Source: Bilophila wadsworthia ATCC 49260 (GTDB taxonomy: Bacteria; Desulfobacterota; Desulfovibrionia; Desulfovibrionales; Desulfovibrionaceae). From it: a stretch of DNA of 42,411 nt. The DNA lies in the NCBI RefSeq assembly GCF_000701705.1, contig NZ_JNJP01000032.1, forward strand, positions 1 to 42,411, written 5' to 3'. The position numbers and the translations under genes are program-made. Shown piece after piece: positions 42,164 to 42,411 of this stretch. The number at the start of each line of letters is the position of its first letter. The stretch's first letter is position 1. The notes beneath the pieces are model-generated. The model did no database searches and was not told where the DNA came from. It saw nothing but the letters and a program-made list of their open reading frames with translations.

Positions 42164-42411
42164 TACAGCAGCTTAAGCTGCTCCACCTTCCTGTCTTCTT
42201 TTTCCTGGTTCCCTATGTAGAGCCGAATTTCCCGTTCTCCTACTCCTACCGTGCTTACAAAATATCCTCTCGCCCAGAAACTCGCTCCTGTTATTTTACA
42301 AACTTTTTCAAAATGTTTCGCTATCTCAATAGCCTTTTTCCTTTTAAATAGCCCACTACTTCTGCCACCCCATATTTAGGTGGAATCGACAGTAACATGT
42401 GCACATGATCC
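42163..42411 (-). pseudogene. tnpA: IS200-type Y1 transposase TnpA, frameshifted and cut by the window edge
   Basis: Reading leftwards from the window end, the frame gives DHVHMLLSIPPKYGVAEVVG, with the HUH metal motif (HVH), then YLKGKR and a stop at 42321-42323. One frame over, the rest of the family continues: KAIEIAKHFEK, then ASFWARGYFVSTVGVGEREI and RLYIGNQEKEDR with the catalytic-tyrosine region. The break is at an A5 run (42335-42339); one more A, or a -1 slip, restores the frame. The N-terminal part lies beyond the window. Most likely an inactive copy, unless the slip is programmed. Confidence 0.8.

Overview
The window looks like chromosomal DNA of a GC-rich Gram-negative bacterium, most likely a sulfate or sulfite reducer of the Desulfovibrionaceae (Desulfovibrio/Bilophila type). 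This is inferred from the protein sequences (RpoA, SecY, S4, LysA), the fused S10-spc-alpha gene order with map directly after secY, and a family of purine-rich palindromes at gene ends. No species can be named from the sequence alone.

Layout. 1-44 is the 5' tip of a 16S rRNA gene read leftwards, preceded by a leader with a boxA-like site and three tandem promoters (178-440), each with TTGACA and a 17-nt spacer. A large hybrid sensor kinase with a degenerate phospho-acceptor site diverges from it (685-5082). Then come a protein of unknown function, a SlyD-like FKBP isomerase, lysA, a copper module (copA divergent from copZ), trmL, a MATE exporter with a DUF2156 protein, a leftward cluster (orphan amino-acid ABC ATPase, prmA, quinone reductase), a malic enzyme, a small P-loop protein, tRNA-Val and tRNA-Asp with their own promoter and terminator, ctpA with a YibQ-like protein whose metal ligands appear lost, proC, and a GAF-domain protein paired with GAPDH.

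26091-40182 is one leftward ribosomal array of 29 genes, rpsJ to rplQ, joining S10, spc and alpha operons with secY, map and rpoA. adk and infA, often found in such arrays, are absent. The array is tightly packed (overlaps to gaps of about 30 nt) except for two spacers of about 100 nt: before rpmJ (hairpin and possible internal promoter) and before rpsK (predicted three-way junction that buries the rpsK ribosome-binding site). Upstream of rpsJ lies an unusual gene-free stretch (40183-40973) with a chain of stem-loops. The window closes with a CNNM/CBS membrane protein and an IS200-type transposase remnant.

Two themes stand out. First, seven complete copies and one broken copy of a palindrome (stems up to 26 perfect base pairs, core CTTTC-N4-GAAAG) sit immediately 3' of genes, always with the stem next to the gene and a C-rich tract beyond; the eighth copy, after the CNNM gene, seems cut by the IS200 element. 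Second, several protein families here keep their fold signatures while losing catalytic residues (the kinase and the YibQ-like deacetylase). No CRISPR array, prophage or integron was seen.
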